From the NCBI GenBank assembly GCA_037145635.1, contig JBBCXB010000007.1, positions 124,001-188,000 on the forward strand: a DNA stretch of 64,000 nucleotides, given 5' to 3'. The notes below the pieces were generated by a model, which was given only the letters and a program-made list of their open reading frames with translations, ran no database searches and was not told where the DNA came from. Below, piece by piece: positions 8,586 to 17,332 of the stretch (the first letter of the stretch is position 1; every line of letters starts with the position of its first letter). Source of the stretch: JAATFS01 sp037145635 (GTDB taxonomy: Bacteria > Pseudomonadota > Gammaproteobacteria > Xanthomonadales > Xanthomonadaceae). Both the position numbers and the translations under genes were made by a program.

Positions 8586-10706
8586 ATGACGATCGGAAAG
8601 CGAAGGACGGCGGCCTGCGGCGCGCTGCTGGCACTGGCCACGGGAAGCCCGCTCGCGGCGCCGGGGGACTGGGCCGCGTACGGCGGCGCCCCCGGGGGCG
8701 GGCAGCATTCGCCGCTGGCGCAGATCACGCCGGCCAACGTCGGCCGGTTGCGGATCGCCTGGTCGTTCCGCACCGGCGAGCTCGGCGCCGGCCTGCCGGA
8801 TCCCGGGCGCCGCCGCTTCGAGGCCAATCCGCTGGTGGTGGACGGGCGCCTGTATCTGAGCACCGGCACCGGCCGGGCCTTCGCGCTGGATGCCGCCAGC
8901 GGGCACGCGCTGTGGTCGTTCGATGCCCGGGTGGCACGCGACCGGCGCTACAGCGACCCGGCCTCGCGCGGGGTCGGCTTCTGGCGCGACCCGCAGCCCG
9001 GGAGGGGCCGCTGCCGCGCGCGCATCCTGCTGGGCACCCTGGACGCGCGCCTGATCGCGCTGGACGCGGCCGACGGGCGCCCCTGCGCCGGCTTCGGCAA
9101 CGCCGGCACGGTCGATCTGCGCGCCGGCATCGCCCTGCACGATGCGCCGGGCGACGCCTGGTCCAACTATGCGATCACCTCGCCGCCGGTGGTCGTCGGC
9201 GACGTGCTGGTGGTCGGCAGCTCGATCGGCGACAACCGCGCCAGTGCGCTGGAACAGGGCGTGGTGCGCGGCTACGACGCGCGCAGCGGGCGCGAGCTGT
9301 GGCGCTGGGACCCGGTGCCGCGCGACCCGGCCACGGCCGCGGCGCGTGGCTGGCGGCCGGCACAGGCCGCCACGGTGGGCGCCGCCAACGCCTGGGCGCC
9401 GCTGGCCGCCGACCCGGCGCTGGGCCTGGTCTACGTGCCGACCGGTTCGGCCAGCCCGGACTACTACGGCGGCGAGCGCCTGGGCGACAACCGCGACGCC
9501 GACTCGCTGGTCGCGCTGGACCTGCACAGCGGCCGCCGGGTCTGGGCGCAGCAGTTGGTGCACCACGACGTGTGGGACTACGACCTGGCCTCGCAGCCGG
9601 TGCTGACCACGGTGCAGACCGCGCACGGCCCGCACGAGGTGGTGCTGCAGGCGACCAAGACCGGCTTCCTGTTCGCGTTCGACCGCCGCGACGGCCATCC
9701 GGTGTTCCCGATCACCGAGACGCCGGTGCCGGCCTCGGACGTGCCTGGCGAACGCCTGGCGCCGACCCAGCCGATGCCCGAGCCGTCGCTGCGGCTGGCG
9801 CGCCGCGCGGCGCTGACCGCCGCCGACGCCTGGGGCCCGACGCCCGGCGAACGGCGCGAATGCGCACGCCTGATCGCCGGGCTGCGCTCGGAGGGGATCT
9901 TCACCCCGCCCAGCGTGCGCGGCACGATCGCGCTGCCGGGCTGGGCCGGCGGCGTGAACTGGGGCGGCATCTCGGTGGACCCGCAGCGCCAGCTGGCGAT
10001 CGTGCCGGTCTCCGACCTGCCGATGCAGGTCGCGCTGATCCCGCGCGGGCAGTTCGACCGGACCCCGCGCAGCCGCTTCCCGGGCCAGGAGTTCACCGGC
10101 ATGGACGGCACCGGCTACGGGATGCGCCGCGGCCTGCTGGCCTCGTCCAAAGGCACGCCGTGCGTCAGGCCGCCCTGGGGCCGGCTGGTGGCGGTGGACC
10201 TGCGCACGCGCCGGGTCGCCTGGCAGCGCCCGCTGGGCACGCTGGAGGAAGTGCTGCCGTGGCTGCCGCTGGAGGTGGGGCTGCCGGTGCTGGGCGGCGC
10301 CGTGACCACCGCCGGCGGGCTGACCTTCGTCGGCGCGTCCGCCGACGCACGCCTGCGTGCGCTCGACAGCGCCACCGGCAGGACGCTGTGGGACGCCAAG
10401 CTGCCGGCCGGCGGCCAGGCGACGCCCTCGGTGTACGCGGTGGACGGCCGGCAATACGTGGTGATCGCGGCCGGTGGACGCGAGGGGCTGGGACCGCTGG
10501 GCGACTACGTGATCGCCTACACCCTCGACGGCCAGGGCCGCGAGGTGGCGTTCCAGCACGGCGTGGCGCTGCGCATGGCGGTGCTGGGCAGCGCCGCGGC
10601 GGCGGCGCTGGCGCTCCTGCTGCTGGGGGGGCGGCGCTGGCGCCGCCGGCGCGCGGCTCGCCGCGAACGCGCGGAGGCCGCGGCGGGCCGCCGCGCGGAG
10701 CCCTGA
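8586..10706 (+). CDS. PQQ-dependent dehydrogenase (glucose/quinate family), C-terminally membrane-anchored
   Basis: Periplasmic quinoprotein predicted to oxidise an alcohol or sugar with pyrroloquinoline quinone. The 706-aa product has a signal peptide (cleavage near residue 25, SPLAAPGD). It then has the eight-bladed quinoprotein fold seen in DWAAYGGAPGGGQHSPL, VYVPTGSASPDYYGG, VWDYDLASQPVL, FAFDRRDGHPVFPI, FTGMDGTGYG and GLTFVGASADARLRALD. A single hydrophobic helix (about 658-680) and an Arg-rich tail close the protein. Membrane glucose dehydrogenases normally have five N-terminal helices instead, so the anchor is unusual. No heme c CxxCH motif is visible. The substrate cannot be deduced. 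Confidence 0.88.
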   Translation: MTIGKRRTAACGALLALATGSPLAAPGDWAAYGGAPGGGQHSPLAQITPANVGRLRIAWSFRTGELGAGLPDPGRRRFEANPLVVDGRLYLSTGTGRAFALDAASGHALWSFDARVARDRRYSDPASRGVGFWRDPQPGRGRCRARILLGTLDARLIALDAADGRPCAGFGNAGTVDLRAGIALHDAPGDAWSNYAITSPPVVVGDVLVVGSSIGDNRASALEQGVVRGYDARSGRELWRWDPVPRDPATAAARGWRPAQAATVGAANAWAPLAADPALGLVYVPTGSASPDYYGGERLGDNRDADSLVALDLHSGRRVWAQQLVHHDVWDYDLASQPVLTTVQTAHGPHEVVLQATKTGFLFAFDRRDGHPVFPITETPVPASDVPGERLAPTQPMPEPSLRLARRAALTAADAWGPTPGERRECARLIAGLRSEGIFTPPSVRGTIALPGWAGGVNWGGISVDPQRQLAIVPVSDLPMQVALIPRGQFDRTPRSRFPGQEFTGMDGTGYGMRRGLLASSKGTPCVRPPWGRLVAVDLRTRRVAWQRPLGTLEEVLPWLPLEVGLPVLGGAVTTAGGLTFVGASADARLRALDSATGRTLWDAKLPAGGQATPSVYAVDGRQYVVIAAGGREGLGPLGDYVIAYTLDGQGREVAFQHGVALRMAVLGSAAAAALALLLLGGRRWRRRRAARRERAEAAAGRRAEP

Positions 10707-10724
10707 CGGCCCGGCCCGATGGCT

Positions 10725-10750
10725 CCGGGCCGGCGGTAACGCCGGCCCGG
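10725..10750. terminator. hairpin between convergent genes
   Basis: CCGGGCCGGCG (10725-10735) pairs perfectly with CGCCGGCCCGG (10740-10750) around a GTAA tetraloop. It lies 19 bases after the PQQ dehydrogenase stop and 31 bases before the opposing gene's stop, so it could end both transcripts. There is no T-run. Confidence 0.55.
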
Positions 10751-10780
10751 CCGCGCGTTCGTCGCCAGGCGTGGCCTCGC

Positions 10781-11647
10781 TCAGCCTTCCTGCAGCGGGG
10801 TCAGCAGGCGCACGCCGGCCCCGTCGGCCAGGAACAGGCCGCTGTCGGGCAGGGCATCGGGGCTGTCGGTGGACGCCTCGCCCTTGCGGGCACGCCAGGA
10901 CGGGCTCTGCCGCGGCCCCGGCACATAGGTCTGCCAGCGGGCGTTGCGGTCGCTGGCGATGCCGCGCGCGTCGCTATGCAGCGAGAAGCTCACCGGTACG
11001 CGCATGACCCAGAACGGGTCGCCGGCGTCGGGGCCTTCGGCCGGCACCTGGAAGCGCCAGCTGCGCGCGCGCTGCAACGAGGCGTTGGCTAGCACGTCGC
11101 GCCAGCGCTGCATGCGCGATTCGGAATCGATCACGGTCAGGTTGACCTGCTCGGCGAATGCGTCCTCCACCGCCCCGTCGCGGCCGACCTTGAGCAGCAG
11201 GTAGACGGTGCCGGTGGCGCCCGCCCGGAACGCCGTCTCCGGGTAGCGCGGAGGGATCATGTCCTGCGCGCGGACCGAGGCGGCATCGTCCGACGTGCCC
11301 CCGAAGTGCGCGCTGCGGATGCGGATGAGGTAGCTGCCGTCGCCGCTCTGGTTGGCGACCAGGCGCAGGCTCATCGGCAGCTGGGTCGGCAGCGGGCGGC
11401 CGCCGTCGCGCACCGGATCGAAGCGCCAGGCCGCGGCGGAACGCTTCACCAGGTCGCGTACGCCGGGGGGCAGGCTCGCCTCGTCGTCCAGCCCGACCGC
11501 GGTGACCTCGCCGGCCGGCGTGACGGTCAGGACGCCGGCAACGCTCAGGCTGGCCTCCATCTGCTTGCGCACCTCGCTCGGCCGCGCCTGCACGCTGGCC
11601 GCGGCCAGCAGCATCAGTCCCGCACCCAGCCATCGCTTCCATTGCAT
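10781..11647 (-). CDS. exported protein with TonB-C-like domain
   Basis: A 288-aa protein with a clear signal peptide (MQWKRWLGAGLMLLAAASVQA). Around residues 125-200 it has a TonB C-terminal-like pattern (PPRYPETAFRAGATGTVYLL, then VGRDGAV). An N-terminal repeat of the same kind (AGVLTVTPAGEVTAVGLDDE, then AAWRFDPV) may also be present. It lacks the N-terminal membrane anchor and Pro-rich spanner of true TonB, so it probably does not transduce energy. The start at 11647 is preceded by GGAG. Its partner is unknown; there is no receptor gene nearby. Confidence 0.7.
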   Translation of the reverse strand: MQWKRWLGAGLMLLAAASVQARPSEVRKQMEASLSVAGVLTVTPAGEVTAVGLDDEASLPPGVRDLVKRSAAAWRFDPVRDGGRPLPTQLPMSLRLVANQSGDGSYLIRIRSAHFGGTSDDAASVRAQDMIPPRYPETAFRAGATGTVYLLLKVGRDGAVEDAFAEQVNLTVIDSESRMQRWRDVLANASLQRARSWRFQVPAEGPDAGDPFWVMRVPVSFSLHSDARGIASDRNARWQTYVPGPRQSPSWRARKGEASTDSPDALPDSGLFLADGAGVRLLTPLQEG

Positions 11648-11883
11648 GGTCTTCACTCCGTTGAAAGATGGACGCTTTTTAGCATTGCATGGCGACGAAT
11701 GAAACCGGCCCCGGGAACCCGTCCTCCAGCGGGATCGGTGCCGTTCGCCGCAGGCGCGGCTTGCGGAGCCGGCGCCCACCCGCCTGCACGCTTACAGATC
11801 CGGAAGGCCGCCGGACACCGGCGCCGACTTGCGCGCGCTCGGCCCGACGCGTTCCGGTCAGCGGCCGGCGCCGCGCCGCCGCC

Positions 11884-13512
11884 TCACTCGGGCACGGCAG
11901 CGTGGGCCAGCGGCAAGCTGACCACGAACTCGCTGCCCCCGCCGATGCCCGGACTGCGGGCCACCACGCGGCCGCCATGCGCATGCACCAGCTCGCGCAC
12001 GACGGTAAGGCCGAGCCCCAGCCCGGCACCGCTGACCACCACGGCACGCGCGTCCTGCACGAAAGGGTCGAAGATGTGCGAGAGCGCCTCGGCGCTGATC
12101 CCGATCCCGGTGTCGGACACCGTGACGACGACGCTGTCGCCCTCCCCCTGCACCTTCAGCCCCACCTCGCCGCCCTCGGGCGTGAACTTGGAGGCGTTGC
12201 CGAGCAGGTTGGTGAAGACCTGGACCAGCCGCATCGCGTCGGCCTGCACCTCGAACCGCTGCAGCGGAAGCCGCAGGCTGAGGTGCTGCAGTCGCGCGTC
12301 GACCGCCGGCCGGCTGGCGACCATCGCCTCGTCGAGCACGTCCAGCAGGTTCACCGGCCGGCATTCGATCCGCAGCTTGCCGACGCCGACCCGCGAGACG
12401 TCGAGCAGGTCGCCGACCAGCCGTGTCAGGTGCATCACCTGTTGCTCGATGATGGCCTGGAAGCGCGGCAGCTGATCGGCGGCCACGCCGCCGAGCATGG
12501 TGGCGGCCAGGCGGATCGGCGTCAGCGGCGTGCGCAGCTCGTGCGCCACCACCGCCAGTTGCTCGACCTGGCGCTTCAGTGCGAGCTCGGCGGCCGCCTG
12601 CAGCTCCTGGGCGTTGAGCGCGGCCAGCAGCAGCTGCTCGTTCGCCTCGCGCAACTGGGCACCGAAGTGCTCGCAGGTGACCAGCGAACGCCGGTAGTGG
12701 GTCAACGACCGCGACATCGAGCCACGCGCCGCTCCCCGCGCCTGGCGCGGATGCCCGAGGTCGCTGCCATGGAAGACGAAGCTGCCCAGCCCGTAGGCCT
12801 TGGCCTGGTACATCGCGGTATCGGCATGATCGATCAGGGTCTGGACGTCGTCACCGTCCTCCGGATAGACGCTGATGCCGATGCTGGCGGTCAGCCGCAG
12901 CACGTGCTCGCCGATCCGGCGCGGCACCCCGAGCAGCGCGATGATCTTCTCCGCCACCCGTTCGGCGTCCGCGGCCTGCGAGATCTCGCCGAGCAGCACC
13001 AGGAACTCGTCGCCGCCATAGCGGTTGACCAGGTCGGCGCCGCGCACCGCGGCGGTCAGGCTGTCGGCCACGAGCTTGAGCACCTGGTCGCCCACCGCAT
13101 GGCCCAGGGTGTCGTTGATGTGCTTGAAGTCGTTCAGATCGAGGAACAGCAGGGCGAGGCGGCCGTGGTGCTGCCCGGCCTGGTCGAGGGCATCGGCCAG
13201 CCGGTCGAGCAGGCGCACGCGGTTGGGCAGGCCGGTCAACGCGTCGAGCCCGGCGAAACGGGTGGCTTCCCGGAGCGCGTCCTCGGCCCGCTCCGAGCCG
13301 GCCTTGGCCTGCAGAGCGGCCAGCACCAGCTGCTCGTTGGCCTCGACCAGCCGTGCAGCGTGATCCGCGCCGAGATGCAGTCTCGCCGCCGCCACGCGCT
13401 CTTCGAGCGCCACCAGTTCGGCCCGGACCTGGACGGCCTGCGCGCGCAGCGCGGCCAGTTCGCGCGCGGCCTGGGCCGCTGCGCTTTCGTCGGCGCCGAG
13501 GCCGCCGCTCAT
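11884..13512 (-). CDS. soluble diguanylate cyclase-histidine kinase fusion
   Basis: A 542-aa protein with no membrane segment. Order: helical linker (about 13-85); GGDEF domain (about 86-250) with an intact active site GGDEF at 166-170 and an inhibitory I-site RGAD at 157-160; second linker (about 270-320); histidine kinase with HELRTP (His324), the N-box NLLGNASKF (Asn439), DTGIGI, and G2 GLGLGL. Both enzymes look active, so it could make cyclic di-GMP and phosphorylate a partner. The linkers share EANEQLVLAALQAK (57-70) and EANEQLLLAALNAQ (289-302). It ends a tightly spaced run with the KaiC-like gene upstream. There is no receiver domain, so the phosphate target is elsewhere. Confidence 0.93.
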   Translation of the reverse strand: MSGGLGADESAAAQAARELAALRAQAVQVRAELVALEERVAAARLHLGADHAARLVEANEQLVLAALQAKAGSERAEDALREATRFAGLDALTGLPNRVRLLDRLADALDQAGQHHGRLALLFLDLNDFKHINDTLGHAVGDQVLKLVADSLTAAVRGADLVNRYGGDEFLVLLGEISQAADAERVAEKIIALLGVPRRIGEHVLRLTASIGISVYPEDGDDVQTLIDHADTAMYQAKAYGLGSFVFHGSDLGHPRQARGAARGSMSRSLTHYRRSLVTCEHFGAQLREANEQLLLAALNAQELQAAAELALKRQVEQLAVVAHELRTPLTPIRLAATMLGGVAADQLPRFQAIIEQQVMHLTRLVGDLLDVSRVGVGKLRIECRPVNLLDVLDEAMVASRPAVDARLQHLSLRLPLQRFEVQADAMRLVQVFTNLLGNASKFTPEGGEVGLKVQGEGDSVVVTVSDTGIGISAEALSHIFDPFVQDARAVVVSGAGLGLGLTVVRELVHAHGGRVVARSPGIGGGSEFVVSLPLAHAAVPE

Positions 13513-13521
13513 CGCGGCGAC

Positions 13522-15003
13522 CTAGCCACCGTCACCCGCAGGCGGCGAGGCGCCGGAATCCAGCCGCTTGCGGGTCGGCCGGCCGCCCAGCAGGCCTTCG
13601 TAGTCGGCCAGCACGCGGCCGATCACGATGCCGCTGTCGTCGATGACGAATTCGCGCAGCTCGTCCGAATGCGGGCTCGCCCGCACCTTCACCACCGCCA
13701 GCACGCGCCTGAGCCGGCTGTCGACCTCGATGTAGCGCTGCACGATGATGGCGTCGGTGAGGAACGCGGTGCCGTAGGGGCTGAAGCGCAGGTCGCTGTA
13801 ACGGTCTTCCAGTTCCGAGGTCATCAGCACGGTGGTGCCGCTGGCCGACAGCACGGTGATCATGCGCGACAGCGCCTCGCGGAAATCGTCGCGGAAGGTC
13901 GGCGCCAGCGCCAGCTCGAACCCGGACAGCGAGTCGATCACCACGCGGCTGGCGCCGCGCCGCCGGATCTCCTGCATCAGCAGCATCACGATCTCGTCGA
14001 TCGACACGTCCGGCGCGCGGCTGTTGACCAGCCCGACCTGCCCGTCCTCGATCAGGCGCGCCAGCTGCGGGTTGCGCGAGCGCCATGGGTCCTGCTCGAA
14101 GGTCGCGATCACGCCGGTCTCGCCGCAGCGCACGCCCTCGGCCAGGAACGCCGCGGCGAGCACGCTCTTGCCCGCGCCGGAGGGCCCGGCGACCAGCAGC
14201 GAGTAACCGCGCGGCAGGCCGCCGCCCAGCATCTCGTCCAGCTGCGGCACCCCCATCCGCAGTCGCGGGCGCTGGCCTTCGTCCCGGTGCGCGCCCGGCA
14301 CGGCACTGGCCGGCGCGAACACCTTGATCCCGTCCTGGTCGATGCGGAAGGTATGCAGCCCGGGCAGCGTCGGCTGTCCGAGCATCTTCATGATCTCGAT
14401 CTTGCGCACCATCGAGTTGCGCTGCACGCTCTGGCGCAGCCAGATCAGGCCGTCGGCCACGGTGAACACCGGATTGGCGTCGGTGTCGGTGAAGTACTCG
14501 CCGATCAGGAAGGTGGTCGCCTGCCAGCTGGTCATCAGCATGCTCAGCTGCTGCATGAACTGCTGCAGCCGGTTGTGCGGGCTGTCGTCGCCGGTGCTGG
14601 CCAGCACCACCGAACGGAACGAGTCCACGAACACCAGCGCGGGGCCGTGCGCCTGCACCTCCTGCACGATCCGCAGCAGGACCTGGTCCAGGTTGCCGGC
14701 CAGCGCCTCGTCCGACAGGCTGATGAAGCGCACCGAGTCGTTGATGCAGGCGCTGTCGAAGAAGGCGAACTGCTGCTGGTAGCGCAGCATCTTCAGCGGC
14801 GGCTCGCCGAGCACGGTGAAGTACAGCGCAGGCCGCTGCGGCGTGGCCAGCGCGAACATCATCTGGTGCGCCAGCGTGGTCTTGCCGCAGCCGGGCGGCC
14901 CGGCAATGAGATTGAACGAGAACTCCGGCAGGCCGCCGCCCAGGATCTCGTCCAGTCCCGGCACGCCGGTCGGCAGGCGGTTGATGGTAGTGCTGGTTGT
15001 CAT
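13522..15003 (-). CDS. KaiC-like double RecA-fold ATPase
   Basis: A 493-aa protein with two KaiC domains. Domain 1 has Walker A GPPGCGKT (35-42) and Walker B ALVFVDS. Domain 2 has GPSGAGKS (273-280) and RVVIDSLSGFE. In clock KaiC each domain has a catalytic Glu pair; here the matching positions read Gly-Glu (66-67) and Glu-Gln (303-304). The phosphorylated Ser-Thr pair of KaiC aligns by eye with Ala413-Phe414. It therefore probably hydrolyses ATP but does not run the KaiC phosphorylation cycle. No kaiA or kaiB is present. It overlaps the upstream unknown by ATGA and is followed after 9 bases by the cyclase-kinase, which suggests a signalling operon. Confidence 0.92.
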   Translation of the reverse strand: MTTSTTINRLPTGVPGLDEILGGGLPEFSFNLIAGPPGCGKTTLAHQMMFALATPQRPALYFTVLGEPPLKMLRYQQQFAFFDSACINDSVRFISLSDEALAGNLDQVLLRIVQEVQAHGPALVFVDSFRSVVLASTGDDSPHNRLQQFMQQLSMLMTSWQATTFLIGEYFTDTDANPVFTVADGLIWLRQSVQRNSMVRKIEIMKMLGQPTLPGLHTFRIDQDGIKVFAPASAVPGAHRDEGQRPRLRMGVPQLDEMLGGGLPRGYSLLVAGPSGAGKSVLAAAFLAEGVRCGETGVIATFEQDPWRSRNPQLARLIEDGQVGLVNSRAPDVSIDEIVMLLMQEIRRRGASRVVIDSLSGFELALAPTFRDDFREALSRMITVLSASGTTVLMTSELEDRYSDLRFSPYGTAFLTDAIIVQRYIEVDSRLRRVLAVVKVRASPHSDELREFVIDDSGIVIGRVLADYEGLLGGRPTRKRLDSGASPPAGDGG

Positions 15004-15428
15004 GGCGAGGTGTCCTGCGCGGGCGAGCCGTGGGAAAGTCCTTCCCAGACGGAATGAAGCAGTTGTTGGGTCAAGCCGGGCCCGATCAGGCTGATCAGCA
15101 GGCGCTCGAAGGTGCGCAGCAACAGGTCGCCGGCCGCGGCCGCCTCGGCGCCGGGCTGCCGCGAGAGAAGATCACGCAGAGCGACGATATCCAGCGACGC
15201 ACTGGCCAGGTCCTTCTCGACGATGAGCCAGGGATGGGCCTGGCCGGCCAGATGCAGACTGCGGCCATACAGCGCCGCGAGGCCGCGGTGGCCGACGATC
15301 GGCGCCAGGGCGGCGTCGATGTCGCGCCAGATGCGTGCCACGCGGGCGGCCACCGTCCGGGCGTCCGCGTCCCCGCCGGCTTGTAGCCCCGGAAAGGAGG
15401 TCGTCTGGACATCGTCTCGAGATTCCAC
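15000..15428 (-). CDS. unknown protein encoded with KaiC-like ATPase
   Basis: About 142 aa if translation starts at the GTG at 15428. No ATG is available in frame close by, and no strong ribosome site is visible, so the start is uncertain. The sequence is mostly helical, with a central block RIWRDIDAALAPIVGHRGLA, LYGRSLHLAGQAHPWL and a C-terminal amphipathic region RTFERLLISLIGPGLTQQLL. I do not recognise a named domain. Its stop overlaps the KaiC-like start (ATGA), so the two are very likely translated together and may bind each other. It lies 77 bases after aceK on the same strand. Confidence 0.72.
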   Translation of the reverse strand: MESRDDVQTTSFPGLQAGGDADARTVAARVARIWRDIDAALAPIVGHRGLAALYGRSLHLAGQAHPWLIVEKDLASASLDIVALRDLLSRQPGAEAAAAGDLLLRTFERLLISLIGPGLTQQLLHSVWEGLSHGSPAQDTSP

Positions 15429-15505
15429 AGGAGGCAGGTGCCGACCGAGATACTGCGTGTGCCGCCATGTTACTCCCTGTGCCTGGGCATCCGCGGTGCC
15501 GGCCT

Positions 15506-17245
15506 TCACGCCAGCCTGGAGGCGTCGGCGTACGGCGGCGTGTCCGGGTAGTCGTCCGCGGCCAGGCGGTCGCGCAGCGCGCGCCACCAGGCCGGGTCGA
15601 ACAGCTCCGCGTGGGCGTGCCGCACAGCTTCGAGCATCGACGCGGGCAGCCCCATGAACAGCGGGAAGCGCTCCGGGAACACGTCGCGCGGGCCGACATG
15701 GAACCACGGTTCGTCGGCCATCTGCTCTTGGTAGTTGCGCGGCTGCGGCCAGTCGCGGAAGGTGCAGTCGGTGACCAGGCACAGCTCGTCGTAGTCGTAG
15801 AACACCGCGCGCTGGTGGCGGGTGATGCCGAAGTTCTTCAGCAGCATGTCGCCGGGGAAGATGTTGTTGCGCGCCATGTCCTTGATCGCCTGCCCGTAGT
15901 CCAGCGCCGCCGCGCGCGCGGCCTCGGGCGTCTGCTCGCGCAGGTAGAGGTTGAGCGGGCGCAGCCGGCGCTGCACGTAGCACAGGTCGAACACCAGGTC
16001 CTCGCCATCCTCGCCCAGGCTCATCGCGCAGGTGCCGCGCAGTTCCTCCAGCAGCGCCGGCGCGAAGCGCGCGCGCGGGAAGCGCAGGAAGCGGTACGGC
16101 TGCGCGTCGAGCAGGCGGCCGATGCGGTCGAGCTGGAACACCAGCTCGTACTTGGCCTCCACCTGTTGCCGGTTCATGGTCTTGGGATAGGCGAAGCGGT
16201 CGCGGATCAGCTTGAACACCAGCGGGTAGCTGGGCAGGGTGAACACCACCATGACCATGCCGGCCGTGCCTTCGGCATGCACCAGCTGCTCGTCGGGGTG
16301 GCCCTGGAAGTGCCGGAAGAAGGTGCGATAGCGCTCGGTCTTGCCCTGCTTGGCGCGCCCGAGCATGGTGTAGAGCTCGTCGATCGGCTTGTGGGTGAGC
16401 AGGCTGCGCAGGAACACCACCGCGTCGCCCACGGTGGCCAGGTCGGCCTGGAAGTAGCTGCGCGAGTTGCTGAACAGCTGGGCCACGTCGCTGCGCCGGG
16501 TCAGCACCGCCTCGGCACGCAGGCCGGCCGCATCGTTGACCAGTGCGATCACGCAAGGCGAGAAGCGGTGCTCGCCGAACACGCGGCCGACCAGGTAGGC
16601 GCGGCGCTCGCGGTAGAACACGGTCTCCAGCAGTTCCACGCTGCGCACCGGGTGCTCGCCCCAGTGCGCCAGGTCGTCCTGCAGGCGCACCGCGATCGCC
16701 GCGGCGCAGCGCGTGCGGTGCGCGTACGGCACGTCGAACGGGTAGTCGCCGAGCACCCGTACCAGCATCGCGGTCAGCTGCCCCGGCGATACCGCGTAGG
16801 TATGCCGCGCGACCGGATGGGTGATGGCGTCGGTGGGCTCGATCTCGAGCGCGACGAACTCGATGCGCGCATCCACGCCATGGGTGCGGAAGAAGCGCCG
16901 CGTCAGGGTGTTGTAGAAGGTCTTGTACAGTTCCTGATCGATCAGCCCGGCCAGCAGGCTCTCGAAGTGCTCGCGGGCCCGTCCCCACAGCGCGCGATCG
17001 TGCGCCTGGCCCATCAGCACCGCGCGCAGGCGCAGCATGCACTCGCCGATGCACTGGTCGTACAGCGCGATGCGCCCGACCGCATCCTCGCGGGCGCCGC
17101 TCCAGTCGCGTGCCTCGAAGCGCCGCTTCGCGCGCGAGGTGATCTCGGCGAAGCGGGCGTGGTAGTCCTCGAATGCCTCGTAGATGGCGCGGCCGATGGC
17201 GACGGCGCGGCGTTCGGATTGCGGCGGACTCAGGGGCGCGGGCAT
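15506..17245 (-). CDS. aceK: isocitrate dehydrogenase kinase/phosphatase
   Basis: Bifunctional enzyme that switches isocitrate dehydrogenase off and on to divert carbon into the glyoxylate shunt. The 579-aa length is normal. Landmarks are the N-terminal regulatory part (AIYEAFEDYHARFAEIT), the ATP-binding GTAGMVMVVF followed by the Lys in LVFKLIRDRF, and the catalytic stretch ARNNIFPGDMLLKNFG followed by VFYDYDELC. All are characteristic of AceK. It is three genes downstream of icd on the same strand. That icd encodes the monomeric enzyme, whereas the classical AceK substrate is the dimeric one. Confidence 0.97.
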   Translation of the reverse strand: MPAPLSPPQSERRAVAIGRAIYEAFEDYHARFAEITSRAKRRFEARDWSGAREDAVGRIALYDQCIGECMLRLRAVLMGQAHDRALWGRAREHFESLLAGLIDQELYKTFYNTLTRRFFRTHGVDARIEFVALEIEPTDAITHPVARHTYAVSPGQLTAMLVRVLGDYPFDVPYAHRTRCAAAIAVRLQDDLAHWGEHPVRSVELLETVFYRERRAYLVGRVFGEHRFSPCVIALVNDAAGLRAEAVLTRRSDVAQLFSNSRSYFQADLATVGDAVVFLRSLLTHKPIDELYTMLGRAKQGKTERYRTFFRHFQGHPDEQLVHAEGTAGMVMVVFTLPSYPLVFKLIRDRFAYPKTMNRQQVEAKYELVFQLDRIGRLLDAQPYRFLRFPRARFAPALLEELRGTCAMSLGEDGEDLVFDLCYVQRRLRPLNLYLREQTPEAARAAALDYGQAIKDMARNNIFPGDMLLKNFGITRHQRAVFYDYDELCLVTDCTFRDWPQPRNYQEQMADEPWFHVGPRDVFPERFPLFMGLPASMLEAVRHAHAELFDPAWWRALRDRLAADDYPDTPPYADASRLA

Positions 17246-17332
17246 GGCCGCAGTGTACCCAGCCGTCGCGGGGTTGCCAGCGGCCCGGCGGGAGAAACGC
17301 GGGCGCTGCCGCAGGGCGGCGTCGCGGGTGGG

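Noticed and set aside
6522..10559. A 1345-residue open frame on the minus strand
   Set aside because: It is antisense to rho and the PQQ dehydrogenase, is Ala/Val/Gln/Arg/His-rich and has no domain. High GC content leaves long frames open opposite real genes.
11689..15057. A 1122-residue open frame on the plus strand
   Set aside because: It is antisense to the KaiC-like and cyclase-kinase genes, which carry all expected motifs on the minus strand.
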